DNA from: Mactromeris polynyma
Taxonomy: Eukaryota > Mollusca > Bivalvia > Venerida > Mactridae
Direction: 5' to 3'
Assembly (NCBI GenBank): GCA_032209605.1
Contig: JASFXZ010000028.1
Location: 6,644,941-6,708,940, forward strand
Length of the DNA stretch: 64,000 bases
The notes under the pieces were generated by a model. That model did no database searches, had not been told where the DNA came from, and worked only from the letters and a program-made list of their open reading frames with translations. Position numbers and translations under genes: made by a program. Of the stretch, positions 1 through 14,100 are shown in pieces; the stretch's first letter is position 1; every line of letters starts with the position of its first letter.

Positions 1-1374
1 TGCCGTTTGCCCAGTGGAAATCATTTACATTTGTTATCAGGCACTGAAATCCTAAGAACTGGACCCGCTGTAATTTGGACACCCCTACAAGAGGACATTC
101 AACTGGTCGTGTTTTATTACATAAATCTCTCCATTAAGTAACAAAACCCTATACCCAGGAAACAATAATAGAAAAGCGATAAAAAACATTAATTTAACAT
201 AAACGTTTTATATCAAACCGGACGAATTAACAAGATTGGACGTATTAATTGAAAGGAATGAATCATTACAATACGGTGTTGAAGAGGAAAGTGACATTTA
301 TGCAAAAGTTCACAAGGCAATCCATCTTTCTCAGTGCCAGTAATTGTTTTATACACTGTATAAAACGGAGTTTATCTACTAATTACATGGGACTGTAAAT
401 GACGTTTTACACGTGATGAATATAAGACCAATTGCCGTGTAATTGTTTGTGTTTAAACTATGTAACCTGCTTCATGAGCTCGTTGTCCAAATGGGTTCAT
501 TAATAATCAAACAGTACAGTCTAACCTGCCAATGCCACCTACTGAAATACACTTCCTGACATATGCGACCATATTTTCTCCTCCGAGTACATTTCCCCTT
601 ATTTAGCCCCTCAATAAAACAACTACCTGTCTCGCGAGCAATAACCATAAATTCGACTCCGAAACACACATCCGTCACTGTTTTTTAGCGATTCTTTATC
701 AAAATGAAAGAACTTATTTAATAGTTATATAAAATACTATTTTCATACATGCCGTTATTTATCAGACATTTATAGAACTGAAGAATAATCTATCGCGTAA
801 AACTGTTGATAGGATCAATCACGCGTGAACCATGCGATGGGCAATAGTATCTGCACCACGCCTGGTCGTACTTGTTACATCAGTCTGTTAACACATTATT
901 AACGATTTAAAAATATGCATCATCTGACAAAATCACCACCCACATCGGTCGACCTCGGAAATTAAGACGCAGCGCCTTTTAAATCTACGAGCAGAAATAT
1001 TTCGACGCGCGTTGCATCAAACATTGTGCCGACCACTTTTGATCCAACACGTCGAGACGTGGGGCATTTGAAGACTACAAGAACAATTTTTTAACTCGCT
1101 CAAACATTTGGCATACATACCTTTAAAACTTGCCTTGGATCATGAAGTGAACTTGAGTCTTTGTCAGCATGATCAGTGAATGTTAATGACGATAGTATCT
1201 GCAAAATTGATATCCCCACTTTAGTTTATTGATTTGTTGTGTGAACATAATGTGTACTACATTGATGCTTGATGTATGTTAGACTATTGTGTTTCGATGG
1301 ATGTTGTCATTTTCATAAAGAAATGATTACCGGCGTGTTTCTCAAACTATTTAAACCGATTTAATTAACGTTTG
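1..1374. other. No gene resolved; probable TEP intron
   Basis: AT-rich sequence with no exon that continues the minus-strand TEP gene. The last resolved exon ends at 1963 with a consensus donor, so this stretch is most likely the start of the next intron. I looked on the minus strand for the rest of MG6 and found no convincing continuation; the next exon probably lies beyond the left edge. Confidence 0.5.
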
Positions 1375-1600
1375 TTTGTATACGATTTAACGCTGTTTTT
1401 CAACAATGTTCAAGTATTCATCATACTGTGCTAACTTGCTCTACCGAAAGCAACTGACAACTTCTCCTCATATAGAGGATATGATAGTAGTTATTATCAC
1501 GGAGGAAAATAATCTACCCACTCGGGAATCCAACCCGGATCTGCCAGCTGAGAGTCTAGCGCTCCAGCAACTCAGCTCCCGGGCGGGTTTCTTTATTATC
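1375..1600 (-). repeat. tRNA-derived SINE, bivalve type
   Basis: Read on the minus strand, the tRNA-like head lies at about 1595-1512. It has an A-box-like 'GAGCTGAGTTGCTGGAGCGC' and a B-box-like 'GGGTTGGATTCC'. The body follows down to about 1380, including the complement of 'TTTAACGCTGTTTTTCAAC'. The same body family recurs at 36006-36171. The combination is one I know from bivalve genomes (family knowledge, not searched). It sits downstream of the last resolved TEP exon, probably in an intron. Confidence 0.7.
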
Positions 1601-1962
1601 GTTTGTCACCACGACTTAAATACGTTAGAACAATGTTTAATAACTGTTTCAGATCAATTCGTTAATGTGTAACCTGCATTTGATTATTTTTAAGAACTTT
1701 GTAAATATTTGAATAGGGATTTTAAACTGGCGACAAAATTAGTGGTATACATAAGTCATTGACCATTGACCAACACACATACAGTGATACTCTCGCATTC
1801 ATGATAATATCTTTGCGAAATCTATCAAAGCCTTTCTCATCACACCAACTGTATGCAGATCTACCTTTTTCTACGCAGCTGATAGCTCGTTTCAACTTTA
1901 GAAAATTGAGTCAATCGACGTTATATATATGAAAGTCTATCGGCTCATTTACGAGTACATAC

Positions 1963-2112
1963 GTCGCCTTGAGTGACGTCATTTCCGGTGGCCAATAGTA
2001 AAACACTTTGATCAACAGCAAGAAGATTCACAAGTGACATAGGATCCGTTGTTATAGACAATCTAACGTTTTCACCGGGTTCACCAGTAGTTTGTTCAAA
2101 CGACAACGCAAT
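1963..2112 (-). CDS. TEP exon: MG6 end with DQSVLLL motif (last resolved)
   Basis: Residues 544-593. It starts IALSFEQTTGEPGENV and contains LLAVDQSVLLLATGND, the family signature 'LLAVDqSVLLL'. Acceptor 'atttttcag', donor GAC|GTATGT, phase 0. The gene continues to the left; the remaining exons lie outside the window or were not recognised. Confidence 0.95.
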
Positions 2113-5100
2113 CTGAAAAATTGATTGCCAAAAGCGTAGGCACTTATTCCAACTGTATACCATTACGCACACGGTAAGTTTACAATTACAACTAATACAC
2201 AAGAGGCACACAAGGGCTAACACTCATCTGGACACATTGTGCACACGGAAACAACATGGTTCTGGACAGGACGATTTCTAAAGTTATTGCAGATATTACT
2301 TTATTGAAAGGAGAAAAAACTTTCCAACATTTCTCCTATATTCTATAATTATATAGACATAATGTGAACCAATTATGATTTGACGGGGCCAATATTGACA
2401 TCAGGGGCATGGTTGGAACAGTACTGGTAGACAATTGTATATACCAATGGTTTGGGCTATATGACTCTGGACAAGAAGATTTTTGAAGTTTTTAATTTTA
2501 AAGCTTAATCTTAGGTCATGAGACCTACTTATACATCAGAACCATACCATTTTGAAACCGTCTGAAAGTGAACTGCACATGAAAGTGTAAAAAAGGAGAT
2601 GTCGTTTAAATGAAAATTCACAAATATATAGGCGCACGCACGCACAACACAACAAACAATTTGCCAGAATATAAAAAGAAGTTGACGTTAATGGAAATAC
2701 GATCGCACTTACAAATCTGCAAAATGTTCGTATATAGTTTTGTACTTTTCGGTCTCAAGAATACTGAGAGTATTGTAGTAACTATTCCAACCATTATGGA
2801 TGAAGAAATCTCCAGACGGACACTTTGATGGAACCCCCGACCTGCCGTTAGTCAAATGGGTGGCTTCCATATTAACATATTCATTTATATATCCCACTAG
2901 GTTTTCGAATCATCGGTGGTGAGGAGAAATTGATCGTTAGTTAAAGACATGAACCACTCCACCATTGATGTTCGTTTACGTCTGTACCAGAACATGTGAA
3001 CAAATATGGAATTAATTACCTTGTTCTTGAACATATTTGAATCTTCATGAACGTCGAAGAACATAGCATCAGCATTCCACATCCTCGTGTGGAAATAATA
3101 TACGATCAGTTTTCCGTATGGTTTCATTTGTGACGTCACAGGAAATGAAATTTGTGCTTGGTCTCTAGTTGAATCATTTACCGCGCCTGACTGAACAACC
3201 CGGTCATTTGCAACAACCTGTGACATAAATACGGAAAACTAAAATATATCTTGACTTGTCAATTTTATTTGTTTGATTAATGTATTCCATTTTTCGGTCA
3301 TCTGTGCAAATCATAAATTTCCGAGTTCTCAATATCAATCAAGTAAAGCGCAAAAGGTGTACTCTTATCTGACATAAATTACCGAGTACAGCTGAGTGTT
3401 AAAAGAAATAAATATATACATAAATATCCCCACATAAGAAAATAGAACACACCTACATGTAGCTGAAAAAGCTGTCAGTTCATTAAGATTCTAATTACAA
3501 TGTGATTACAGTTTTCCTAAGTGTATTGGTTCGTGAGTACATAATCATGTATTTTCAATTTAAACGAGGTTTGAAGGTCTTCATCGCTCTTCTTTCAAAA
3601 TGCGATGGACGTGTTTGACACACCTGTTCCGCCTTATGGATGGATGCAAGCTAGAGTAACTGATGACAAATATGCTAATTTGGGGATTGTCTCGAATAAA
3701 ACGAATCAGTTATAGAGATAATATAGAGTTTTGAAGCAGCCTTTTATAGGCGATAGTTTGCTCTTAGTGGAAGGAACAATTGGCATCTATGTGTAATTGT
3801 ATCATTGTCATTTGGAATGTTGCAGCGAAGCAATCAGGAATATAGAAGCCTGGACGAGACTTGATCACGGTCATATTCTCCACCCAGATAGAAGGAATTA
3901 AGTGAAGTGTGTCAAATCATTGTCATTCAATGAGACTTCCAGACAAATACAGTTGAATTTCCCGTCGTTTGTCTGAAGAAGAAGTCGATTGCAGGATACT
4001 TATATTCGATATCTTAGACTTCCATCACACTCACCGCATAGAACATTGTCGCGTCGACCATATCTTGGGATTGTTTTACGTTGAATACAGCATCCTTTCC
4101 CACCTGTGCCATGATATTTTGTGATGAATTATGTATATATAAGACATATCGTTCATACTCTTTTTAAACAAATGATGGAATTTAACAGGAATTTAAACAG
4201 CTTGTCTAACTGGTATCTTATTGACACCAACATCTCGTTAATATTCGGTCAAGTATATGAACTATGAACAAATCGTAGATAGTTCACATGATGTGGTCTT
4301 ATCAGTACTGATTGCGAAGCTCAAATTAAAAGCTTCAGTTATAAATAAAATGTAACAATATATTATACAATTGAGATATATACAAAGTGTTAAAATGCAA
4401 ATTGTACATATAAAGCACGATATGTAAACAATCAACTGAATAAACAGAAGTCGTAGTTAAAAAGCTTCATGCAATACGTTGTATAGCAATAGTGTATAAA
4501 TAATAAAAGCAATGGAACACCAAACAGTAACTGACGAAGATTTCTAAAAAAATGATCAGGTTAGGTAAGACATGGTAAGACCAGATAAGAGATAAGAAGC
4601 TGCGGCCATTTCCGTATAGATACTAAAAATCAAACGATCCATCTCATTTATTTCTAAATCGGATACTTATTGAACAGTAATTATAATAATGATATAACAC
4701 GTGACTATTAGTGGTATGGCAACCAAACTGATGCGATTTTGTTTATTTTGTTTACTTACCGTAATAGATGAATTTTGAGATATTTGTATATTACCAGCAT
4801 TCAATAACCCGTATGGTATATGCACGTACATCGTGTCTTTGATTCCTCGGTAAAACGCCTACAGTAAAGTTACATGCACACTATTATCACATAAAGATAC
4901 ATGTATGAAAGTGTTTAAATACAACGTTACTATCATTAAAATGACCGGAGCCTTGCATTAGATAAATACTAACAGTATTGTTTAGCTAAATATCAATTAC
5001 TACAGGATAAATATGCATTAAAAGAGAAAATTATTTTCAGTCTGTATTTTCCATTTAAATTGCTTTTATTTTGTATTGTGACAAGAAATTTTCTTATTCC

Positions 5101-8100
5101 TATTGCAAATAATTTTATTTATATTTATTAGACAATTAATGCAGCCTTATTATAATATTGCAACTAAATACTTTATACAGTAAAACTTATTTCTCAGGAA
5201 CACCTTAAGGGCCTTGGCAAGTGTTCAGTTGTTCGCTAATTCATGATGACTTGAATGTAAAATGTGCATTGTGAGGATTTAAAATGTGTTTTTATTTCCA
5301 GGTGTTTTTATATCCGTGTTCTTCATAAGCAAGATTACTGACTTCGATACCAATTCATTTCTCCTAATAGTTCAATATCGCTTTATTAAGAAAAGCGTAA
5401 CGACGCGACAAATGTTCTGGTGGCTAAGATATAACTAGCCTTTGGAAATAAGGGAGTCAGTCATAAAACAAAAATATCTTAACATCGATTCTGGCAAGGG
5501 CGGTTGCCTTGTTTACAAACGCTTGGAATAATTTCGTTTTGAAAATAATGAAAAGAAAACTGAAGAGAAGAGAGTTGAGAATTGGTGATGGTATGTTTCA
5601 AGAACCGATAAACTAAATATTGTTGAACGATGCTGAGGTTCTATTATTGGTAAGTATTGTAGTACAAACAAACCTCTAAACGCAATGCCAAACCATTACG
5701 GGATGGATCCACTACAAATTCCAGCATACCGTTTGGTGGAGGTGCGAAAGTCTGCTCCGTCAGGTTTTGTTCTCTGTACGTGTGCCAATACTTGTCAAAA
5801 TATTTCACGTAACTCACCAAGAGTACATCCTCGTTGCTCGATATGATTGGATTCCCGTTAGCTTGTGTCAGAGAAATCTGGAAATAAACTTTTCAGCGGT
5901 AACCATGCCTGATAGATTGAGACCAAAGCACATTTTAAAATTGTTCTTCAGTGAATAAACAAAATAACAACAGAGCGCATCATAATAACAAACAATGAAG
6001 TCATTACATGGTGAAGAGTGAGAAAGTTCGGAAATAAATAGTTTCAAAGATATGCAGACATCTCGACATCATGTCAATTGTTAGACAATACCCATATTCA
6101 TAAAGCTCCTAATGAGAACATTTCCCTTAGTTTTATAAATTTTCTGTAGATTTTATAGAATCTTTCTTAAATATTTCAAAAAATCTTAAGTGTATTTGTA
6201 TGGATATTTTATAAAGAGATGGAATTTCCTTACTTAAATTCTTAGGAGCTTTATGACTACGGGCCCTGAGACACAATTTGTACAGAAATTTGTTTTAATG
6301 ATAAACATTGGATAATCACCATGTGTGGGAGGCTGTTAAACGACGGAGAATAACCAACTTGCATGGTCTTGAAAACATCTAAAACAATATGACAACTCAG
6401 GCGTGACAATAACAATGTATTTGTTACTCCTACGATATATCCCAGTATCAATCGTATTTATCTTTGTTTTAATTATGTGAACTAGTTAACAGTCGAAAAC
6501 TTCATTAACAAAACAGTTAACCGATGAATTTTAATACTTACAAATCCAACATAAGGAAGACCAGGTTTGAAATACGACATACTTGCTGATTGGTCGAATG
6601 ACATTGTGTATGGTTCACTGTGAAGCACCACCTGAAGGAAAATCACGCGTTCATTGTCTATTAGGGAATGCAACATGTGAATTGTGAGAATCGTGTGCCA
6701 CCAAAAATTAAAGGGTAAAGATGTGATGTTTTTTACTTTCAATATCCCGGTTCGTTTGGTCTTGTTTCATTGTCCGACCCTGTATGTGACCCAAGGTATG
6801 TTTAGTTTTGTTTCAGTGTCCCCCTGTATGTACCTCCCGGTCTGTTTAGTTTTGTTTCATTGTCCCACCCTGTATGTACATGTACCTCCCGGTGTGTTTA
6901 GTTTTGTTTCAGTGTCCCACCCTGCTATACCTTTAGGTATGTTTGGTTTTGTTTCAGTGTCGCATCATGTATGTACATGTACCTCCCGGTGTGTTTAGTT
7001 TTGTTTCATTGTCCCACACTGTTATACCTCCAGGTATGTTTGGTTTTGTTTCAGTGTCCCACCCTGTATGTACATGTACCTCCCGGTATGTTTAGTTTTG
7101 TTTCAGTGTCCCACCCTGTTATACCTCCAGGTATGTTTGGTTTTGTTTCAGTGTCGCATCATGTATGTACCTCCATGTCTTTTTGGTATTGCTACAGTGT
7201 CCCACCCTGTATGTACTTCCAGGTATGTTTGGTCTTATTTTAGTGTCCCATCTTGTATGTACCTCCATGTATGTTTAGTTTTGTTTCAGTGTCCCACCCT
7301 GTATGTACATGTACCTCCCGGTCAGTTTAGTCTTGTTCCAGTGTCCCACCCTGTATGTACCTCCATGTCTGTTTAGTTTTGTTTCAGTGTCCCACCCTGT
7401 ATATACATGTACCTCCCGGTCAGTTTAGTCTTGTTCCAGTGTCCCACCCTGAATGTACCTCCATGTCTGTTTGGTCTTGTTTTAGTCACCTATCATGTTG
7501 CACCTGAATGTCTGGTTGGTCTTGTTTCAGTGTCCCACCCTGTATGTAACCCAGGTCAGTTTGGTGTTGTTTTAGTGTCCCACAATGTGTGTATCTCCAT
7601 GTCTGTTTGGTCTTGTTTTTGTGTCTCATCCTGTATGGACCCCAGGTCAGTTTGGTCTTGTTTTAGTGTCCTATCATGTATGTACCTTCCGGTCAGTTCT
7701 GTCTTGTTTCAGTGTCCCACCCTGCATGTACCCCCTAGGTCAGTTTGGTATTGTTTCAGTGTCCCACCCTGTATGTACCCCTTAGGTCAGTTTGGTCTTG
7801 TTTCAGTTTCTCACATTGTATGTACCCACATGTCTGTGTGGTCGTGTTTTAGTGTATTACCCTCTATGTACTACTAGGTCTGTTCCGTCTTGTTTTAGTG
7901 TCCCACCCTGTCTGTAATTCCATGTCTGTTTGGTCTTGTTTAAGTGTCCCACCCTGTGTGTAATTCCATGTCTGTTTCCGTCTTGTTTCAGTGTCCCACC
8001 CTGTTATACCTCCAGGTATGTTTGGTTTTGTTTCAGTGTCGCATCATGTATGTACCTCCATGTCTTTTTGGTATTGCTACAGGTCCAACCCTGTATGTAC

Positions 8101-11100
8101 TTCCAGGTCTGTTTGGTCTTATTTCAGTGTCCCACTATGTATGTACCTCCAGGTCTGTTTAGTTTTGTTTCATTGTCCCACCCTGTTATTCCTCCAGGTA
8201 TGTTTAGTCTTGTTCCAGTGTCCCACCCTGTATGTACCTCCATGTCTATTTGAATGTGCTACAGTGTCCCACCTCGATGTACCTCGAGGTCTGTTTCAGT
8301 GCCCCCCCCCTGTATGTACCTCCAGGTCTGTTTGGGCTTGTTTCAGTGTACCCCCCCCCCCTGTATGTACCTCCAGGTCTGTTTGGGCTTGTTTCAGTGC
8401 CCCCCCCCCCCTGTATGTACCTCCAGGTCTGTTTGGGCTTGTTTCAGTGTCCCCCCTGTATGTACCTCCAGGTCTGTTTGTGATTGTTTCAGTGTTCCCC
8501 CCCCTGTATGTACCTCCATGTCTATTTGAATTTGCTACAGTGTCCCACCTCGATGTACCTCCAGGTCTGTTAGGGCTTGTTTCAGTGTCCCACCCTGTAT
8601 GTACTTTCATGTCTTTTTGGTATTGCTACAGTGTCCCATCCTGTATGTACCTCCCGGTCTGTTTGGTATTGTTTCAGTGTCCCACCCTGAATGTACCTCC
8701 ATGTCTGTTTGGTCTTGTTTTAGTCACCTATACTGTTTCACCTGAATGTCTGGTTGGTTTTGTTTCAGTGTCCCACCCTGTATGTAACCCAGGTCAGTTT
8801 GGTGTTGTTTTTGTGTCCCACCATGTGTGTATCTCTATGTCTGTTTGGTCTTTTTTTTGTGTCTCATCCTGTATGTACCCCCTATGTCAGTTTGGTATTG
8901 TTTCAGTGTCCTATCATGTATGTACCCCCTATGTCAGTTTGGTATTGTTTCAGTGTCCCACCCTGTATGCACCCACTAGGTCAGTTAGGTCTTGTTTCAG
9001 TTTTTCACATTGTATGTACCCACATGTCTGTGTGGTCGTGTTTTAGTGTATTACCCTCTATGTACTACTAGGTCTGTTCCGTCTTGTTTTAGTGTCCCAC
9101 CCTGTGTGTTATACCATGTATGTTAGGTCTTGTTTTAGTGTCCCACCCTGTGTGTAATGTCATGTCTGTTTCGTCTTGTTTTAGTGTCCCACCCTGTGTG
9201 TAATACCATGTCTGTTTGGTCTTGTTTTAGTGTCCCACCCTGTGTGTAATTCCATGTCTGTTTCGTCTTGTTTTAGTGTCCCACCCTGTGTATAATTCAA
9301 TGTCTTTGTGTACTGTTTACACCCCTGTCTGTGTTACTAACAGTTGTTACAGACAGTGCATGAACACAGTAGGACGTATACAATATACAGACGCCAGTAA
9401 TACAATCCGATGAAAAACACACTCTGCTGCAAGTGGTTGTCCCTGGTTTGGCATTCAGCATGATTGAGAGATTCTGATCTATTTGTTCTGTGTCCCCATC
9501 CTTTTCTTTTGTTTGCTTTTGTCGAAGTATTCGACTGTGATGTTCTGAGACTGACCAATCCAAGTCTGCATGTATTCACTTTCATACATAGAAAGTCAGC
9601 TACAAGATCAATGCACCATTTGCAGTGTTGATTTACTCTTCTGCCAAATAATGTGTTTCGGTAAAAAAGATATGTTTATAATTAGTGTCGAAGCCAACAG
9701 TATTTTGTTCGTTGTCGCTATAGGCATGGATTAGGTGCACGAGTCACCGATCATAAATACATAGCTTATGAAATGCGACCATCTGTTGAATACAAACGCA
9801 TGATGTTTTGAATTATTTCTTAAAATTATACACTATTTTACCTGTGCTGTTACATTTCTTGTTATATTGTTAAGGCTTTCGGTCACAGAAACTTTGATTG
9901 TCAGATGGTATCCGGCAAGTCTTTCTACCAGTGTCAGGGGGCTGTACAGATCCATTTCGTGTGTGATTCTGCTGAACGGGACAGTGAATTTAGCTTCCCC
10001 ATTGATCTGTAATCCAAAGTAAAATTAGGACGTAACATCATCATTCTCCAAAGTTAGACACCGTCACAATTATACGTGGTAGTGTGTTTTCTTACGACGG
10101 CAATCTTGTAATAGTTACGAGTGTAAACGTCGGTTGTATCATTTTAGTATGAAACTCGTATAGACAAAAGAGAGGGTTGTCCATAAGCATGGGGATAGGT
10201 ACACACATAGCGGTAGATTATTGACAGATTGTGATCTTTGTGGCCGTGTGGATGTTTCTATGTTTTGTAATAATTGTATAGCATTATACATGGTTGGATA
10301 TGTCATGTGTATCCGCAGTAAGTCTGATATAGTCAATGATTTAGTCGCAGTAAAAGAAATCACCGTTTTTCCATGATACTAAATTTCATTAGTCGGCACG
10401 ATCACGTGACTACTGAGCTTATAATAGACAGGTAGTTTCCGGTGCTAGAACCAATCAAATGTGTACACAATATATTGCCTTTAGTGTCGAGGGAAATTTT
10501 GAGCTTATCGGTTTTATTTCATGTCATGTAACATTTACAGAAGACAGTATTTCGTTCTTTCATCGAGGATGGTACTGATATGTTTTACAGATATTGTGGC
10601 GACTGTTTCAAGCTCCACCAAATGTTAATGCTGAGTGACGGGATGACGCATTTTAAAATATACGCATAATTCGGACCGACAGATGTTTGAATTACCTTAA
10701 ATTACTTCACATTCACAAGCATCTAAATAATTTTAGGAATTCGAGAAACGTTAGTCACTCATTGAGAGCTGAACTCAGTTGCACAGTTTTTGATTTAAAC
10801 ATGTTTTAGCACATAAGCGAGTCGTTGCAAGCGGCTCATTGAAGGGCTATAGACGCATGCTGATTCGCCAGTCAAAAATAGAAAATATCAGTTGTGCGAG
10901 AGCTATAACGTAGAGGGTGATTATGCTGGTATCGGAATAAGGAGAGATCAATTACCGATGAACATGGCAACGTTATAAATGTTTGTGAGTAATAATGATA
11001 ATGATTTGAATAAATTTGTATGAAAACATACGTACAACAAAACCAGGTATGTTGACCGTCTTACGGAACTTAATAATAATTGCATTACTTGACTGTCTGT

Positions 11101-14100
11101 TTAGTTTTATAGGAGAAACATACATACATCAAATGCCGCCTCCACCATGACTTCATCACCTCGAATTTTCCAGGGGGCATGATTATAATCGATGTCGGCA
11201 TATAACCTCACAGTTCCAATCACTGGTTTGCCGTAAGTGTATCTGACAAAGAAACATCAGACGATTATAATACCTGTCTATTTTCGATTTCCATATGAAA
11301 GAATAACGTAATGGAACTTTTTATATGAATACAACGGATATTTGTTTCGCCAATGCTTGGGTGAGAAATGATTGGAGGTAAATTCCATGGAGAGGGAAAA
11401 ATAAGACACGTTCCAGACACAGACCTAGTTTCGAGACTCGATCTAGCCAGGCAAATACTTGAGCTTTTGATTAATTTGTTCTGTTCTTCGGACAGATTTT
11501 ATGCAATATTTTCGAATAAACAAGTTGTGCTTACTTTGCTCTGACCGTGCCATGGAATTCATTATCAGTCATCACAGCAAATGGAGGAAGTTCCAATTTT
11601 ACATAAAATTTCGGCAAAACTGACAACAAAAAATATTCGAATTATAAACACAGAGGGCATGTCAAAGAAACGTGAGTAAATTTGTTACATAATAAAAATA
11701 ATTTAAAAATTGCTATATTTTTATTTTTATTTATGTAGTGGGTGACCATACATGGACTTTTAGCCAATGCAAGCAGCGAAAGTTCTTCGCTACAAACGTA
11801 TATATCGTTGTAAGTACTATTTCGACAATGTTAATGGTACATAGACAGGAGGAAAAGTGTACTCCTTAATAATGTTTTGCTCGTTGGTCATTTTTTCGAA
11901 ACATCATAGATAATGTTTCAAATTGCATGGAATTTTATTTCATATCACTAATGGTGTAGATTACATGCGTTTTGATGCTTTGTACCCGTATGCGTGTTGG
12001 ACGGAAGTTAAATGAGTAAGGTTAGTATTCGTAGAATAAGGAATTTGTTCATTCAGAAGCAATTTTCGTAAAATATATATCCGCAACTAATCCTATCATG
12101 AACAAAATTGATGTTGATATAGTTATAATAATACGTATTTGACTATTAATGTGAAACATCCATAATTAACATACGTCTTTAATTTGGAATATCTTACAAC
12201 ATTCAACAGTTTCATATACATGAAATATATAACTCAATGTTTCTTACCATATTTATCCACTGTGAAATGCTTCGTCTGTGTGGTCTTACATGTAATGCAA
12301 AATATGTTTACGTGTTAAAACATTGTAACATTGTTAACTAGTTACTTGATGAAATAAGGAGTGCATCATGTACCCCAATGTTAGAGAAATTAATGTACAA
12401 ACTCATGTAAATATGATAACTCAGTTCATGCTATTCTAGGCCAAAGCAAATTATTGGACACAATGTGGGGCTGTGAAGAAGGTTCCATGCTCGATCGTGG
12501 TCAATGACACGAAGTAAGTGACGAAGTAGGTCAGAATTGTGAAAGACCGGCGAAGACTTCAAAATTAAACAATTAATTTTCTTATGACTGAAAATTCAAA
12601 GTTCACGTTTATAACATTTTATTCAAATAAATCAATATTGAAGTTCATAATCTCGTTTCTATATTGCAAGATTTCCGGAAACAGAAGTAAAATTACTTAC
12701 CCAGGAAAACTATGCAAAACACATATACGTCCAGTTTGCTTTCAGTACAATTATTGAGAATCAGAAACTCTCGTTTTGTAGACCGGTTGTTTTTCCAAGC
12801 CGACATAAATGAATACATGGTTCACAGAGTGACTCAATGGAGATAGCGGTATATGTACCCTAATGTGTAAGTTCACATTTACGTAATCTTGGTAAAGTAA
12901 TGACGCTTTGTAAAAATAATGATGAGAGCGTTATTATCGATACGCAAGTGAACAGGTCGCAAGGAATGACCCCTGCCGACTATAAAGGACGGCTAAGAAA
13001 AAATAATGAGGATGAACGGATTTATGGAATACATCACAGGACAAGTCATGACAGCTTGCAACAATAGGCCGAAAGAGGAGGAGCAAATACCATGAACACT
13101 ATATCAAGCGACAGAATTGCACTAGGGGAAATTGTCATATTCTATAAAAAACTGAATACAGTTCCTCAACAAGGATGGGTGAATGAAAATAAAATGGCGG
13201 CTTATTTTGTTTATTGTACATATTTGTATATTATATAATAGGAAACTCTTAACTAACTTACATTTGAACTATCGTCCTTCTCTCTAGCAGTAACTGTAAT
13301 GTCCCATTTTCCAAGAACTGGTTCTGTGTCCATGATGAGAAAATCTTCCACTACGCCATATTCTGACTCCGACACATTTACCATGTGCTTCATAAAGTTT
13401 CCCTTCGTGTCCTGAAATTGGGTTGACATTTTATGCACACGTTTTTTTACATATAACATGCTTATTCTTTTCATAACATTCGACAGGCCACTCGGGCGAA
13501 TTGTGCTGACAATTGCCAAATTTTTACTTTGTTATTCAAAACTATTTCTATGTGACATTAGTAAATATATGTTTAAAAAATCAGATGAAAATATTACCCG
13601 TATGGAGATATTAAAGGGACCTGTGTAGACCATCATGTCAGAGGATATTCCGAATGTTCGAAAGTGAACTGAAATGTGAAATTATTGCATTGTATGAAGT
13701 TATTTCAAGCCATGCATGTATAAACGTAAATCTGACCAACTATAAATATGTTAGTTCCCAGTATCGCACCATCTAGTGCATCTTACTCTTAGCGTTTGTG
13801 TGTTATACACATAGCTATATATATAGAGCATCTTTAGTGAAGCACTCCGACTTTGTTTCACTTCAATATAATGAAATCGTGTAATAATGGTAAAAATAAA
13901 TCTTTACAAGAGCTTATAGACGCACTCAAAATATGCTTTTCCCAAATGGAAATTGTATTTTATTATTACGAACTCTATGCATCAGTTACCTGTCTGTCCG
14001 GGTTTGTAAATTCCTTTGTCTGTTTGAATATGCACTGCAAATTTTCCAGGCATTTCTCCTGAGTCGTGATGGACGATTGCGTGTTCTTGAAAGTACACAC

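Noticed and set aside
472..678. A 68-codon minus-strand frame as the next TEP exon
   Set aside because: Its sequence does not resemble the part of MG6 or the following region expected after GNDVTQGD, and splice phases do not fit.
7991..9046. A 351-codon plus-strand reading frame with FGLVSVSHPVCTS-type repeats
   Set aside because: It is created by the minisatellite. Similar frames open and close in all phases, the host gene runs the other way and no domain is present.
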